Program-made: the position numbers and the translations under genes
Part shown: piece after piece, positions 43,837 to 53,793 of the stretch
How positions within the stretch are numbered: the first letter of the stretch is position 1
Layout of the letters: every line of letters starts with the position of its first letter
Source: Sutterella faecalis
GTDB taxonomy: Bacteria > Pseudomonadota > Gammaproteobacteria > Burkholderiales > Burkholderiaceae_F
Direction: 5' to 3'
Assembly: GCF_006337085.1 (NCBI RefSeq)
Contig: NZ_CP040882.1
Location: 2,170,001-2,234,000 of the forward strand
DNA: 64,000 nt
Notes under the pieces: model-generated
The model's database searches: none
The model's input: only the letters and a program-made list of their open reading frames with translations
What the model was told of the DNA's origin: nothing

Positions 43837-43847
43837 CTTTTTTGTTG

Positions 43848-45785
43848 ATGACGACTCCGAAACCGCATTACTGGCGTGCAGACATTACCGGGCTGAGAGC
43901 ACTGGCAGTGATTCCAGTAGTGCTCTATCACGCATTTCCTGATTTATTGCCTGGCGGTTTCGTTGGTGTTGATATCTTCTTTGTTATTTCAGGATTTTTG
44001 ATTTCTGGAATACTATTCAGGCAATTAAAATTAAATAATAAAATCGATTATTTCGATTTTTATGCCAAGCGCGTTCGAAGAATTTTCCCGAATTTAATTG
44101 TTCTGCTGCTGGCGGTCGCAGTTGCCGGGTGGTTTGTTCTGTTGCCGTCGGAATATTCAGACTTGGGGAAGTCTATATATTCGAGTGCATTTTTCTATCA
44201 GAATTTCAGATTACTGAAGACGATCGGAGATTACTTCGCTCCGAATGTCATTGAAACGCCGCTGCTCCATTTATGGAGCTTAGCCATCGAAGAGCAGTTC
44301 TATATTGTGTTCCCATTATTATGCTGGGCTGTTTGGAAGCTAAGAAAGGGAACGGCAGGAATCGGGTTTTTAGTCTTTGGCATTACCACGGCATCCTTGG
44401 TGGGATGTCTTTTGGTCCGGGATCAGACCTTTAATTTTTATTTTCCATTGACTAGGTTCTGGGAATTAGGGGCTGGCATACTTCTTGCATATGCAACGGA
44501 ATTCTGGAATTTTCACAGTAATAGACTGACGTCAGCAGCGACGAATTCAATGTCTATTATTGGATTCTGCATGATTGCCTGCGCATACGTCTTTTTTGAT
44601 CATGCAACGGTATTTCCTGGGATAAGTACGTTGCTGCCCGTTGGTGGCGCAATGCTGATGATTGCAGCTGGATCAGAGGCTGTGGTTAATCGGTGGCTGA
44701 CTTTGAAGCCCGTCGTGTTTATAGGGCTTATTAGTTATTCATTATATCTTTGGCATTGGCCTTTTATTTCATTCCTGAATATTACGATCGACGAGCCTAC
44801 TGTTCTGCAAACCATCTGTGCGGTTGCGGCGTCCTTTCTTGTGGCTGCAGCAACTTATGTTTGGGTTGAAAATCCGATCAGAAGAATGAGCGCCGGTATT
44901 CTCGGGAAGAGAGTCGTAGCTGGACTGGCCTGTGCGTTGCTTGCTTGCGTTGCTGTAGGTCAGACTCTAAGGTTTACCAAAGGATTGCCCGATCGCCCAG
45001 TTGCTTTTGTGCAAATGATTGGAGACGCTGATAAGGATTGGTCTTATAACGAAGATTTAATGGATTTTAATATTAATGGAATTCCCCTTAAAAAAACGAG
45101 AGACGGAAAACCTGAAATATTGTTTATTGGAGATTCTCATATAGAGCAATACGCTCCTAGGGTTGCTCGTTTGGCACGTACCAGTGGCATAGGCGGCGTT
45201 TTCTTGACGAAGCGAGGCTGTCTGACTTCTCCAGCTGTTTTAGGCCAAATTAATTTAAGTCGAACCGAAAGTTGTCGGCAATTTGGTAGACAGTTAGATA
45301 TCTTACTTGGGACGAAAAAATTTAGAAAGATTGTTTATGCAAATATGTTCGGACGCTATTTGCATGAAGATTCTTTAGTTAGTATTGATGGACAAAATAC
45401 TATTCCTTTAGATGAGGGTGGATTTGATTTTGCCATTAATTCGCTTTTCGTGAAAATAAATGGCGATCCAATCGCAGAATATGTTTATGTGATATTGGAT
45501 TTGCCGTGGATGGATGATTGGAAAAATCAATTCCATATTAAAAATAGGATGTTTTTCAATAAGCTTCCCTCCATCGACGGGACTGTGAATTCCCATTGGA
45601 GAGAAGGTAATGAAATGGTAAGCATGATTGGCAGGGCTTATCCAAAAATAAAAATTATTGATCCAGTTAAGGACGTTTGCCCGTCATTTGCTTGTCCATC
45701 TTATATGTATCAGGATGACAATCATTTAAGATCATCTTACGTTCGAGATCATGCTCTTTGGATTGATCATATTTTTCAAAAATGA
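43848..45785 (+). CDS. OafA/YrhL-type O-acyltransferase with C-terminal SGNH domain
   Basis: Predicted inner-membrane enzyme that transfers acyl (commonly acetyl) groups to surface glycans. The 645-aa product has an Acyl_transf_3 domain with about ten helices. Its signatures are VLYHAFPDLLPGGFVGVDIF, with the catalytic His, and LLHLWSLAIEEQFYIVFP. The C-terminal SGNH hydrolase-like domain has FIGDSHIEQY near residue 428 and DDNHLRSSYV near 623. The gene is strikingly AT-rich beside gapA and pgk and splits that pair, a sign of horizontal acquisition. It has no clear Shine-Dalgarno. Its stop overlaps the pgk ribosome site. The acceptor glycan is unknown. Confidence 0.9.
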   Translation: MTTPKPHYWRADITGLRALAVIPVVLYHAFPDLLPGGFVGVDIFFVISGFLISGILFRQLKLNNKIDYFDFYAKRVRRIFPNLIVLLLAVAVAGWFVLLPSEYSDLGKSIYSSAFFYQNFRLLKTIGDYFAPNVIETPLLHLWSLAIEEQFYIVFPLLCWAVWKLRKGTAGIGFLVFGITTASLVGCLLVRDQTFNFYFPLTRFWELGAGILLAYATEFWNFHSNRLTSAATNSMSIIGFCMIACAYVFFDHATVFPGISTLLPVGGAMLMIAAGSEAVVNRWLTLKPVVFIGLISYSLYLWHWPFISFLNITIDEPTVLQTICAVAASFLVAAATYVWVENPIRRMSAGILGKRVVAGLACALLACVAVGQTLRFTKGLPDRPVAFVQMIGDADKDWSYNEDLMDFNINGIPLKKTRDGKPEILFIGDSHIEQYAPRVARLARTSGIGGVFLTKRGCLTSPAVLGQINLSRTESCRQFGRQLDILLGTKKFRKIVYANMFGRYLHEDSLVSIDGQNTIPLDEGGFDFAINSLFVKINGDPIAEYVYVILDLPWMDDWKNQFHIKNRMFFNKLPSIDGTVNSHWREGNEMVSMIGRAYPKIKIIDPVKDVCPSFACPSYMYQDDNHLRSSYVRDHALWIDHIFQK

Positions 45786-45797
45786 GGAGAATGCAGA

Positions 45798-47000
45798 ATG
45801 CATGTAAATACTCTTGAAAAACTGGCTGAGAAGGGCCTTCTTGCCGGAAAGCGCGTCTTGATCCGCAGCGACCTCAACGTGCCCCGCAACGATGAAGGCG
45901 CGATTACGAACGACGCCCGCATTGAGGCGAGCCTCCCGGCGATCCGCATGGCGCTCGCTGCCGGCGCTGCCGTGATGGTGACGAGCCATCTCGGCCGCCC
46001 CAAGGAAGGTCAACTTCTGCCTGCCGATTCGCTGCAGGTAGTGGCCGACCGCATCGGCGAGCTCCTCGGACGCGAGGTGCCGCTCGTTCAGAACTGGGTT
46101 GACGGCGTCGATGTGAAGCCGGGCGATCTGGTGATTCTGGAAAACTGCCGCTGCAACGTGGGCGAAAAGAAGTGCGACGAAGCGCTCTCGAAGAAGTATG
46201 CGGCGCTCTGCGACGTTTATGTGAACGACGCCTTCGGCACGGCGCACCGTGCGGAAGCGACCACAGTGGGCGTTGCCCGCTTTGCGCCGATTGCCTGCGC
46301 GGGTCCCCTGATGGCGAAGGAAATTGATGCGCTCACGAAGGCCCTTGAAGCCCCGAAGCGCCCGCTCGCTGCCATTGTCGCGGGCTCCAAGGTTTCCACG
46401 AAGCTCACGATTCTCTCGAACCTCGCGGAAAAGGTGGATCGCCTGATCGTGGGCGGCGGCATTCTCAATACGTTCCTTCTGGCTGCGGGTCATCTGATCG
46501 GGAAGTCTCTCGCGGAGCCCGACCTTGTGGACGAATGCAAGAAGGTGCTCGCCATTCTGGAAAAGAAGGGCGCAGCGCTGCCGATGCCGGTTGACGTTGT
46601 TGCCGCCAAGGCCTTTGCGGCAGATGCGCCCAACCGCGTCTGCGGCGTCGACGACGTCGAAGCCGATGAGATGATTCTCGACGTCGGCCCCGAAACGGCG
46701 AAGCTCCTCGCGAAGGAACTCCGCTCTGCGGGCACGATCGTCTGGAACGGCCCGGTGGGCGTCTTCGAGATGGCTCCCTTTGCAAAGGGCACCGAGGCGC
46801 TCGCCTACGCCATTGCCGAAGCGACCGACCACGGCGCTTTCTCGATTGCGGGCGGCGGCGATACGGTTTCCGCGATCGACAAGTTCGGCGTTGAAGACCG
46901 CATTTCCTACATTTCCACGGGCGGCGGCGCTTTCCTTGAATTCCTTGAAGGGAAGACGCTTCCGGCGGTAGCCGTGCTAGAAGAGCGCGCGGATAAGTAA
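45798..47000 (+). CDS. pgk: Phosphoglycerate kinase
   Basis: Interconverts 1,3-bisphosphoglycerate and 3-phosphoglycerate with ATP. The 400-aa product shows GKRVLIRSDLNVPRND, TSHLGRPKEG, YVNDAFGTAHRAEATT and the C-terminal nucleotide loop GGGDTVSAIDKFG. GAGGAGA 7 bases before the ATG overlaps the stop of the acyltransferase. With tkt and gapA this is a split glycolytic/gluconeogenic cluster. Confidence 0.97.
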   Translation: MHVNTLEKLAEKGLLAGKRVLIRSDLNVPRNDEGAITNDARIEASLPAIRMALAAGAAVMVTSHLGRPKEGQLLPADSLQVVADRIGELLGREVPLVQNWVDGVDVKPGDLVILENCRCNVGEKKCDEALSKKYAALCDVYVNDAFGTAHRAEATTVGVARFAPIACAGPLMAKEIDALTKALEAPKRPLAAIVAGSKVSTKLTILSNLAEKVDRLIVGGGILNTFLLAAGHLIGKSLAEPDLVDECKKVLAILEKKGAALPMPVDVVAAKAFAADAPNRVCGVDDVEADEMILDVGPETAKLLAKELRSAGTIVWNGPVGVFEMAPFAKGTEALAYAIAEATDHGAFSIAGGGDTVSAIDKFGVEDRISYISTGGGAFLEFLEGKTLPAVAVLEERADK

Positions 47001-47017
47001 ATAAAGCCCAAATCGGA

Positions 47018-47085
47018 AGACGCGCCCGGATCTCAGACCGCCCTTCGTTTTGAAGGGCGGCTTGCCGGATGGGGCGCGTTTTCTC
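47018..47085 (+). terminator. Branched terminator after pgk
   Basis: An inner stem CCGCCCTTC/GAAGGGCGG (about 47038-47060) sits inside an outer stem formed by ACGCGCCCGG and the later CCGG..GGGCGCGT. A T-rich tail ends near 47085. Confidence 0.7.
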
Positions 47086-47112
47086 TTTGGGTGACACCAA
47101 GAGGAGACAAAA

Positions 47113-48363
47113 ATGATTGATGTCAAGAAGGAGCTTCTTGAACGTTTTCTGCGTTATGCGGCGGTAACGAGCCAGAGCGATCCGAAGGCGAAGGTTGTGC
47201 CGAGCACGCCGGGCCAGCGTACCCTTGCCGAACTTCTCGCGAAGGAGCTAGACGGCCTGGGTCTCGTTGATATCGCAGTGTCGGAATACTCCGTCGTGAC
47301 GGCGCATCTGCCGTCGAACCTCCCTGCCGGCAGCAAGGCCCCTAAGGTCGGTTGGTGCGCTCACCTCGATACGGTGGATGCGGGCCTCTCGCCAGAAGTG
47401 CATCCCCAGGTGATTCACAACTACCAGGGCGGCGACATCTGCCTCAATAAGGAGAAGGATCTCTGGCTGCGCGTGTCTGAGCATCCTGAGGTTGAGCGCT
47501 ATAAGGGAGACGACCTTGTCGTTTCGGACGGCACTTCGGTGCTCGGTGCCGACAACAAGTCCGCAATCGCCAACATCATGACGGCGCTCCACGTCATTCA
47601 GGAAGAAAAGCGCCCGCACGGCGACATCTGGGTGGCGTTCGTTCCGGACGAGGAAATCGGCCTCATGGGCTCGAAGAAGATCGATTTCACGAAGTTCCCG
47701 GTCGACTTTGCCTACACGATCGACTCGTGCGAACTGGGCGAAATCGTCTGGCAGACCTTCAATGCCGGCAGCGCAAAGCTCGAGATCCAGGGCGTGACGG
47801 CGCACCCGATGTCTTCGAAGGGTGTTCTCGTCAATCCCATTCTGGCTGCGCATGACTTCATGGGTATGCTCGACCGCACGCAGACCCCGGAATGCACCGC
47901 AGGTACCGAGGGCTTCGTCTGGGTGAACGGCATTTCGGGCGGTCCCTCGCGCTGCTCGGTTTCGCTCAAGATCCGCGACCACAACCTCGAAGGCTACAAG
48001 GCCAAGAAGGCGCTTATTGCCGCTGCCGTTGAATACCTGAAGGTTCGTTATCCGCGCGCCAAGTTTGCGCTCTCCTTTGAAGACGTCTACGGCAACATCG
48101 CCGACGCTATCAAGCCCGAGAACAGCGCCTGCGTGGATCTCCTGCGCGAAGCAATGGCGATTGAAGGCGTGAAGCCCATCAATCTCGCCATGCGCGGCGG
48201 TACGGACGGCTCCTTCATTTCGACGCAGGGCATCCCGACCCCCAACTACTTCACCGGCGCGCACAACTTCCACAGTTCCTGCGAATTCATGCCGATGTCT
48301 TCCTGGGTGAAGAGCCTTGCTGTGACGCTGCGCCTCGTGGCGCTCACGGCTGAAGCCAAATAA
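47113..48363 (+). CDS. pepT: Peptidase T (tripeptidase)
   Basis: M20 zinc aminotripeptidase of the cytoplasm. The 416-aa product has the metal ligands in WCAHLDTVDAG, VLGADNKSAIANIM, VPDEEIGLMGSKKID, TIDSCELGEI and AHNFHSSCEFMP, and the dimerisation-domain motif GVTAHPMSSKG. A GAGGAG precedes the ATG. It lies between terminators and so is probably monocistronic. Confidence 0.96.
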   Translation: MIDVKKELLERFLRYAAVTSQSDPKAKVVPSTPGQRTLAELLAKELDGLGLVDIAVSEYSVVTAHLPSNLPAGSKAPKVGWCAHLDTVDAGLSPEVHPQVIHNYQGGDICLNKEKDLWLRVSEHPEVERYKGDDLVVSDGTSVLGADNKSAIANIMTALHVIQEEKRPHGDIWVAFVPDEEIGLMGSKKIDFTKFPVDFAYTIDSCELGEIVWQTFNAGSAKLEIQGVTAHPMSSKGVLVNPILAAHDFMGMLDRTQTPECTAGTEGFVWVNGISGGPSRCSVSLKIRDHNLEGYKAKKALIAAAVEYLKVRYPRAKFALSFEDVYGNIADAIKPENSACVDLLREAMAIEGVKPINLAMRGGTDGSFISTQGIPTPNYFTGAHNFHSSCEFMPMSSWVKSLAVTLRLVALTAEAK

Positions 48364-48431
48364 TTCTGGGCTTCAGACGAAAAAAGAATGCGCTGGAAAG
48401 TCATCCGGCGCGTTCTTCTGAAATTTTCTGG

Positions 48432-48470
48432 CGGCGCGCTTCCTTCCGGGGAGACGCGCCGTCTGGCTTT
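48432..48470. terminator. Possible terminator between pepT and ppk1
   Basis: CGGCGCG (48432-48438) and CGCGCCG (48455-48461) form a 7-bp stem followed by a modest T stretch, in the gap between the convergent pepT and ppk1. Confidence 0.4.
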
Positions 48471-48479
48471 TATGGAGCG

Positions 48480-50834
48480 TTATTCCGCCCAGCCGTAATG
48501 CTTCGCCAGCACCGACTGGGAGTCGACGGCCTTGCCGTTCTTCGGGACCGAAAGGCGCTTGTAGCTCCCGTCGCTCAAGAGCTCCCAACTCTGCACATTG
48601 TCGGCAAGTTGCAGATCGAGCGTTGCCTTGATGCGGTCGCGGATGTTCTTGTCGAGCACGGGCGTCAACACCTCAATGCGGCCGTCCAGATTGCGGGGCA
48701 TGAGGTCCGCAGACCCAATCAGCATGAAGGGATTGCCGCCATGGCGGAAGTAGTAGGCGCGGGCGTGTTCGAGGAACCGCCCCACGATGCTCTTCACCGT
48801 AATGTTTTCGCTCACCCCCGGAATGCCGGGACGCAGGCAGCAGATGCCGCGCACGACGATCGAAATCCGGACGCCCGCCTGGCTTGCAGCGTAAAGCGTG
48901 CGGATGATGGCGCGGTCAACGAGCTGATTGCACTTGAGGATGATTTCGCCTTTTCCCGACTTCTTATGGCACTCGATTTCGCGCTCGATGTGGGCAATGA
49001 TCGCGTTCCGGGTGCTGTGGGGCGACACCACGAGCTCGCGGTACTTCGTCTGATCGGAATACCCCGTCATGACGTTGAAGAGGTCGGAGACGTCCGAGCA
49101 GATGTCGCGGTTGGCGGTGAAGAGCGCATAGTCGGTGTAGATCTTCGCCGTTCCCGGGTTGTAGTTTCCGGTGGAAATGTGGACGTACCGGCACATGCCT
49201 TCCGACTCGCGGCGCACGACAAGGCAGAGCTTCGCGTGAATCTTGAGGCCGGCAAAGCCGTAGACGATGTTGACGCCCGCCTTTTCCATTTCCTCCGCCC
49301 AGTTGATGTTGCGCTCTTCGTCAAAGCGGGCCTTGAGCTCAACGACGGCCGTTACCTGCTTGCCGCGTCTTCTCGCGTCAATGAGCGCCGCGACGATGGG
49401 GCTGTTGCTGCCGCAGCGGTAGAGCGTCTGCTTGATGGCTACGACCTGCGGGTCGCTCGCCGCTTCGCGGATGAATTCAAGCACGCCGTTGAAGCTTTCG
49501 TACGGATGGTAGAGGAAGACGTCGTGGCTCTTGATGGTCGGGAAAACGTCGCCTTCGGCAATGAAGGCGGGTTCAAGCCCCTTATAGGGCGCATCCTTCA
49601 GATTCGGGCGGTCAAGTCCGATCAGGGGCATGAATTCGCTCATGGCAAGCGGGCCCTTGATGCGGAAGACCTGGAAGGGCAGCAGATCGAGCTTTTCCGT
49701 AAGGAAGTTGGTGAGCGCCGGGTCTGACCCGTGCTCCACTTCAAGGCGGATCACGTCGCCGAAGCGCCGCTGATCGATGAAGTCCTTCACCGCGGCGAGA
49801 AGGTCGTCGGCTTCGTCTTCCTCAATCTCGAGGTCCGTGTTGCGCGTGATTCGGAAGATGAAGGACTTCTTCACCTTGTGGCCGCTGAAGAGCTTGTCGA
49901 GGTGCTCGCGGATCAGATCCTCAATCAGGATGATGTCGTCGTCGCGCCCGTTCGAATTGAAGCCGAGCTCTGCATAGGCGGATTCCTTCGTGCGCGGCAC
50001 GAAGATGAAGCGCGGCATGTTGTTCGGGCACTTGAGGCGCGCATAGCGGACGTTGCCGTCCTCAGATTCGAGTTCGATCAGGATGTTGATCGAAATGTTC
50101 GAGATGGTGGGGAACGGGTGGCCGGCGTCGATTGCCTGCGGCGTGAGGATCGGATAAATCTCGTTCAAGAAATACCCCTCAAGGAAATCCTTCTGCTTGA
50201 CCGTCAGATCCTTGTAGCGGACGATGTTGATGCCCTTTTTGGCAAGCTCCGGAAGGAGCTTCATCTTCCAATGGTTCTGGGCGCGCGTGAGCATGCCGAG
50301 AACGCGGCGGCGGATTTCGGCAAGCTGCTTCACGGGCGCGAGTCCGTCCGCAGAGGTCGACGGTGCGCCGATCTTGAACTGGCGGATGATGTTTGCCACG
50401 CGAACCATGAAGAATTCGTCAAGGTTGTTGTGGAAGATTGCGAGAAACTTGAGCTGCTCAAGGAGCGGCGTTTTCGGGTCGCAAGCTTCGTCGAGCACCT
50501 TGCGGTCGAATTCAATCCAGTTGAGTTCTCGATTGATGTATAGAAGCGGGTCGTTCAGGTCCGGAACGCCCTCAACGGGAGGAAGCGGCGGCGGAACGTC
50601 GTCGCTTTGCGTCTGAGGCGTGCGGCGGGGCGTCCGGCTTTTCGCAGGCGCACGCTTTTTCTGCGCCGCGGGCTTCGTCGTTTTGGCTGTTTTCCTGGCC
50701 GCTGCAGGCGCAGCAGAATCCTCCTGCGCCGGAACTTCGGGCGCAGCCGTTTTTTGAAGTTGAGCGGGCGTTTCAGCAGCCGTCTTCGGGTCGGCGGCAG
50801 CGGCTTCTTGATTTTGTTTTTCCGTCATCGGCAT
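48480..50834 (-). CDS. ppk1: Polyphosphate kinase 1
   Basis: Makes inorganic polyphosphate from ATP at the membrane. The 784-aa product has the family core from about residue 95 (YINRELNWIEFDRKVLDEA). The autophosphorylated His is expected in GLKIHAKLCLVVRRE near residue 531, and the second conserved His in YYFRHGGNPFMLIGSADLMP. The first ~90 residues are a low-complexity Ala/Pro/Lys tail absent from E. coli Ppk. The ATG at 50834 has no clear ribosome site; a second ATG lies two codons on. Confidence 0.95.
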   Translation of the reverse strand: MPMTEKQNQEAAAADPKTAAETPAQLQKTAAPEVPAQEDSAAPAAARKTAKTTKPAAQKKRAPAKSRTPRRTPQTQSDDVPPPLPPVEGVPDLNDPLLYINRELNWIEFDRKVLDEACDPKTPLLEQLKFLAIFHNNLDEFFMVRVANIIRQFKIGAPSTSADGLAPVKQLAEIRRRVLGMLTRAQNHWKMKLLPELAKKGINIVRYKDLTVKQKDFLEGYFLNEIYPILTPQAIDAGHPFPTISNISINILIELESEDGNVRYARLKCPNNMPRFIFVPRTKESAYAELGFNSNGRDDDIILIEDLIREHLDKLFSGHKVKKSFIFRITRNTDLEIEEDEADDLLAAVKDFIDQRRFGDVIRLEVEHGSDPALTNFLTEKLDLLPFQVFRIKGPLAMSEFMPLIGLDRPNLKDAPYKGLEPAFIAEGDVFPTIKSHDVFLYHPYESFNGVLEFIREAASDPQVVAIKQTLYRCGSNSPIVAALIDARRRGKQVTAVVELKARFDEERNINWAEEMEKAGVNIVYGFAGLKIHAKLCLVVRRESEGMCRYVHISTGNYNPGTAKIYTDYALFTANRDICSDVSDLFNVMTGYSDQTKYRELVVSPHSTRNAIIAHIEREIECHKKSGKGEIILKCNQLVDRAIIRTLYAASQAGVRISIVVRGICCLRPGIPGVSENITVKSIVGRFLEHARAYYFRHGGNPFMLIGSADLMPRNLDGRIEVLTPVLDKNIRDRIKATLDLQLADNVQSWELLSDGSYKRLSVPKNGKAVDSQSVLAKHYGWAE

Positions 50835-50929
50835 TCTGCAGAAGAAGAGAAAATGATGTGATTTTCCTCTTATTCTAGGCTCAAAAATATGACGGAATAA
50901 TGACGATTATCCCTGAGAGGAGGGGCCTT

Positions 50930-51595
50930 TCAGAACTTTGCCGCCTTGGATTCCTGGAACTTCTGGAACCACTTCCAGGCAAAGCCCACAATGATGGGAC
51001 CGGAGATGGCGGCGAGGATGCCGAGGAGCAGAATTTTCGAAAGATTCTGCTGAATGAAGGGAATGTTGCCGAAGAGGTAGCCTGCGCCGACAATGGAAAC
51101 GGCCCAGAGGACCGCGCCCGCGCCGCTGAAGAGTTCAAAGCGCAGTCCGTCCATTCGCGCCGCACCGGCAACCAGCGGCGCAAAGGCGCGGATGATGGGC
51201 ACGAAACGGGCGAGGAGAATGGTTTTGCCGCCGTGCGAGACGTAGAACTCGTGCGCATGCTGAAGCTTTTTCGCATCCAGCCAACGGATGTTGCCGTCGT
51301 AAATTTTGTTTCCCAGCCATTTCCCGGTCGCATAGCCTACGGAATTGCCGAAGATTGCACCGAGAATGACGGCAAGCATGATCATCCAGGGACTCGCCGT
51401 ACCCGCGGCAGCAACGGTGCCGGCGACGAAAAGGAGCGAATCGCCCGGCAGAAACGACATGACGACGCATCCCGTTTCCAGAAAGAAGATGATGAACATC
51501 GCGACATAGATGAGCGTGCCGTAGTTTGTCGCAAGCGACACGAGAAAATGGTCGGCATTGGTGAAAAGCTCAACAATCAGTCCGAAGATGTCCAT
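50930..51595 (-). CDS. DedA-family membrane protein
   Basis: A 221-aa inner-membrane protein with the SNARE-associated/DedA pattern ETGCVVMSFLPGDSLLFVAG, GYATGKWLGNKIYD and LARFVPIIRAFAPLVAGAAR. DedA proteins are linked to lipid carrier (undecaprenyl phosphate) or phospholipid flipping; which member this is remains open. ATG 51595 is used; the frame continues open upstream to within the mutL promoter without conservation. Confidence 0.9.
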   Translation of the reverse strand: MDIFGLIVELFTNADHFLVSLATNYGTLIYVAMFIIFFLETGCVVMSFLPGDSLLFVAGTVAAAGTASPWMIMLAVILGAIFGNSVGYATGKWLGNKIYDGNIRWLDAKKLQHAHEFYVSHGGKTILLARFVPIIRAFAPLVAGAARMDGLRFELFSGAGAVLWAVSIVGAGYLFGNIPFIQQNLSKILLLGILAAISGPIIVGFAWKWFQKFQESKAAKF

Positions 51596-51786
51596 GGTCG
51601 GAAACGTCAAAATTTCTGTAAAGGAAAAAGCCAGAATCCCGAAGGATTCCCTGTCGGGCCCCCTATCATAACGGGATGACGCTTTAGCGCTCCTTACCGC
51701 ATGCCAGGATTTAATCCTCACATGCAACACCCGTAACACTTTGCATTTGCTGCCCTGAGGGCAGCGTACTCTTGGTTTCAACATCA

Positions 51787-53793
51787 ATGCCCCGCCGTTC
51801 CATTCAAGAACTTTCCTCTCAGCTCATCAGTCAGATCGCCGCAGGCGAGGTGATTGAGCGTCCGGCTTCCGTTGTTAAGGAACTCGTTGAAAATTCCGTC
51901 GATGCCGGAGCCGACCGCGTTGAAGTGCGCATTGAGGGCGGGGGGCTCCAGCGCATACTCGTTTCCGACAACGGCTGCGGCATTCCGAAGGATGAGCTCT
52001 CTTTGGCATTGAAGCGGCATGCGACAAGCAAGGTGAAGTCGCTCGAAGAGCTCGAACATGTGGTGACGCTCGGCTTTCGCGGCGAAGCGCTCGCATCGAT
52101 CGAGTCCGTGGCGGATCTGCGCATTCAGTCGAGAACGCCCGAGGCAAATCAGGCGTGGCAGATTCATGAGGGAGCTGTTGAGCCCGCCCCCGGCATGGAG
52201 CCCGGCACGCGCATTGAAGTGAAGGATCTTTTCTATAAGACGCCGGCGCGGCGCAAGTTCATGAAGTCGGAGAGCACTGAGAATGCGCATGTGGTGACGC
52301 AGCTCGAGCGCATTGCACTCGCGAACCCGTCGGTCTCGCTCACGCTCTTCACGAACGGCCGGCAGACCATGCGTCTCGAGCGCGGGGCGTCGCACGCCGC
52401 ACGCATCGCCGATCTGATGCCGAAGGACTTCCGGGGGGCTTCGCGCGAAGTGGATGCGCAGTCCGGGAAATGGCGGCTTACCGGGCTGATCGGGCTTCCC
52501 ACCATTTCCAGAACGCGCACGGAGGCGCAGTACTTTTTTGTGAACGGCCGCTTTATCCGCGACCGCGTGATGGCGCATGCCGTGCGGGCTGCTTATGAGG
52601 ACGTGCTTCACGGTCAGGCGCAGCCGATGTACTGCCTCTTCCTCGAGCTCCCTCCTGACGAAGTCGATGCCAATGTGCATCCGACAAAGACGGAAGTGCG
52701 CTTCAGGGAATCGGGTCGGGTGCATCAGTTTGTCACGCAGGCCGTGAAGGCCGTCATTGCGCCGCCGCTTTCGTCCGATGAAGGACGGCCGGCCTTTGCC
52801 GACAGCGCTTTTTCTGCCAGGTCCGGGGCCGTTCCGGAACGACGCGAGAGCTCAATTTTGGGCGGGACTGCCAGGGGAGAGCGTGCGCCGGAGGAAGTGC
52901 CGGAACCGCAACTCGCCGCAGCGCCGATGCCCTTTGCCTATCCGTCCGCACAAAGACCTTCCCCGCAGGCGGTGGATCGTGCGATGGCGCTTTTCGGCGC
53001 AAAAACTACTCTGACGCCGGACAAGGGAGAGGCCGAGTCCGAATCTGAAATGCCTTTACGAGAGGAAAGCCCCAGGCGTGACGTACCAGTCGTTCCTCCT
53101 TTCCCGTCATTTGAGCCGACAAAGGTTCAGGAGCTGCAGCCTGCGAGCGCGAACATTTTCGAAGAAGCCGACGGCAGCGACGGCGCACAGACGGACGGCG
53201 CGGGCGAACTTGGTCACGCCGTGGCGCAGATCGGGGGCGTCTACATTCTTGCGGAAAACGCGAGAGGCCTCGTCATCGTGGACATGCATGCGGCTGCGGA
53301 AAGAGTGCTTTACGAGCGCTTGAAGAAAGCGATGGATGAAAGCCGCATGGCAGTGCAGCCGCTTCTGATTCCGCTCGTCGTTCGCGTGACGCCTCTGCAG
53401 TATGCGGCCTTTGAGGAGCATGTCGAGGAATTAGGAAAATTAGGTCTGGATGCCACGGGGGCTGATCAGCAGGCGGTGGTGCTGAGGAGCATTCCGGCCA
53501 TGCTCTCGGACACGCCTGTGCCTGAGCTTGAGGCACTGCTGCGGGAGGTGCTCGACGACCTCCATCAGTACGACCAGTCGGAAGCAATTGAAGTGCTCCG
53601 CAATCGGATCCTCTCAACGATGGCCTGCCACAGTGCGTTCCGCGCGAATAGAAGGCTCTCCATCCCTGAAATGAATCAGCTTCTGAGGGATATGGAAAAA
53701 ACAGAGCGGGCGGATCAGTGCAACCACGGACGCCCCACCTGGACGGCGCTTTCCATGGAAGAGCTGGATCGTCTTTTCATGAGGGGGCGCTGA
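51787..53793 (+). CDS. mutL: DNA mismatch repair protein MutL
   Basis: ATPase that links mismatch recognition by MutS to strand processing. The 668-aa product has the GHKL ATPase motifs IAAGEVIERPASVVKELVEN, DNGCGIP and GFRGEALASIESVA, a ~180-residue variable linker, and a C-terminal dimerisation domain. ATG 51787 matches the family start; the frame is open from a TTG five codons earlier. The miaA start overlaps its stop (TGATG). Loss or variation of MutL would raise slippage at repeats such as those at 56.4-56.5 kb. Confidence 0.96.
   Translation: MPRRSIQELSSQLISQIAAGEVIERPASVVKELVENSVDAGADRVEVRIEGGGLQRILVSDNGCGIPKDELSLALKRHATSKVKSLEELEHVVTLGFRGEALASIESVADLRIQSRTPEANQAWQIHEGAVEPAPGMEPGTRIEVKDLFYKTPARRKFMKSESTENAHVVTQLERIALANPSVSLTLFTNGRQTMRLERGASHAARIADLMPKDFRGASREVDAQSGKWRLTGLIGLPTISRTRTEAQYFFVNGRFIRDRVMAHAVRAAYEDVLHGQAQPMYCLFLELPPDEVDANVHPTKTEVRFRESGRVHQFVTQAVKAVIAPPLSSDEGRPAFADSAFSARSGAVPERRESSILGGTARGERAPEEVPEPQLAAAPMPFAYPSAQRPSPQAVDRAMALFGAKTTLTPDKGEAESESEMPLREESPRRDVPVVPPFPSFEPTKVQELQPASANIFEEADGSDGAQTDGAGELGHAVAQIGGVYILAENARGLVIVDMHAAAERVLYERLKKAMDESRMAVQPLLIPLVVRVTPLQYAAFEEHVEELGKLGLDATGADQQAVVLRSIPAMLSDTPVPELEALLREVLDDLHQYDQSEAIEVLRNRILSTMACHSAFRANRRLSIPEMNQLLRDMEKTERADQCNHGRPTWTALSMEELDRLFMRGR

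Noticed and set aside
45080..45100. A7 run in the acyltransferase gene as a possible phase switch
   Set aside because: The gene is intact through it and A7 is short for slippage in an AT-rich gene; there is no evidence for two frames.
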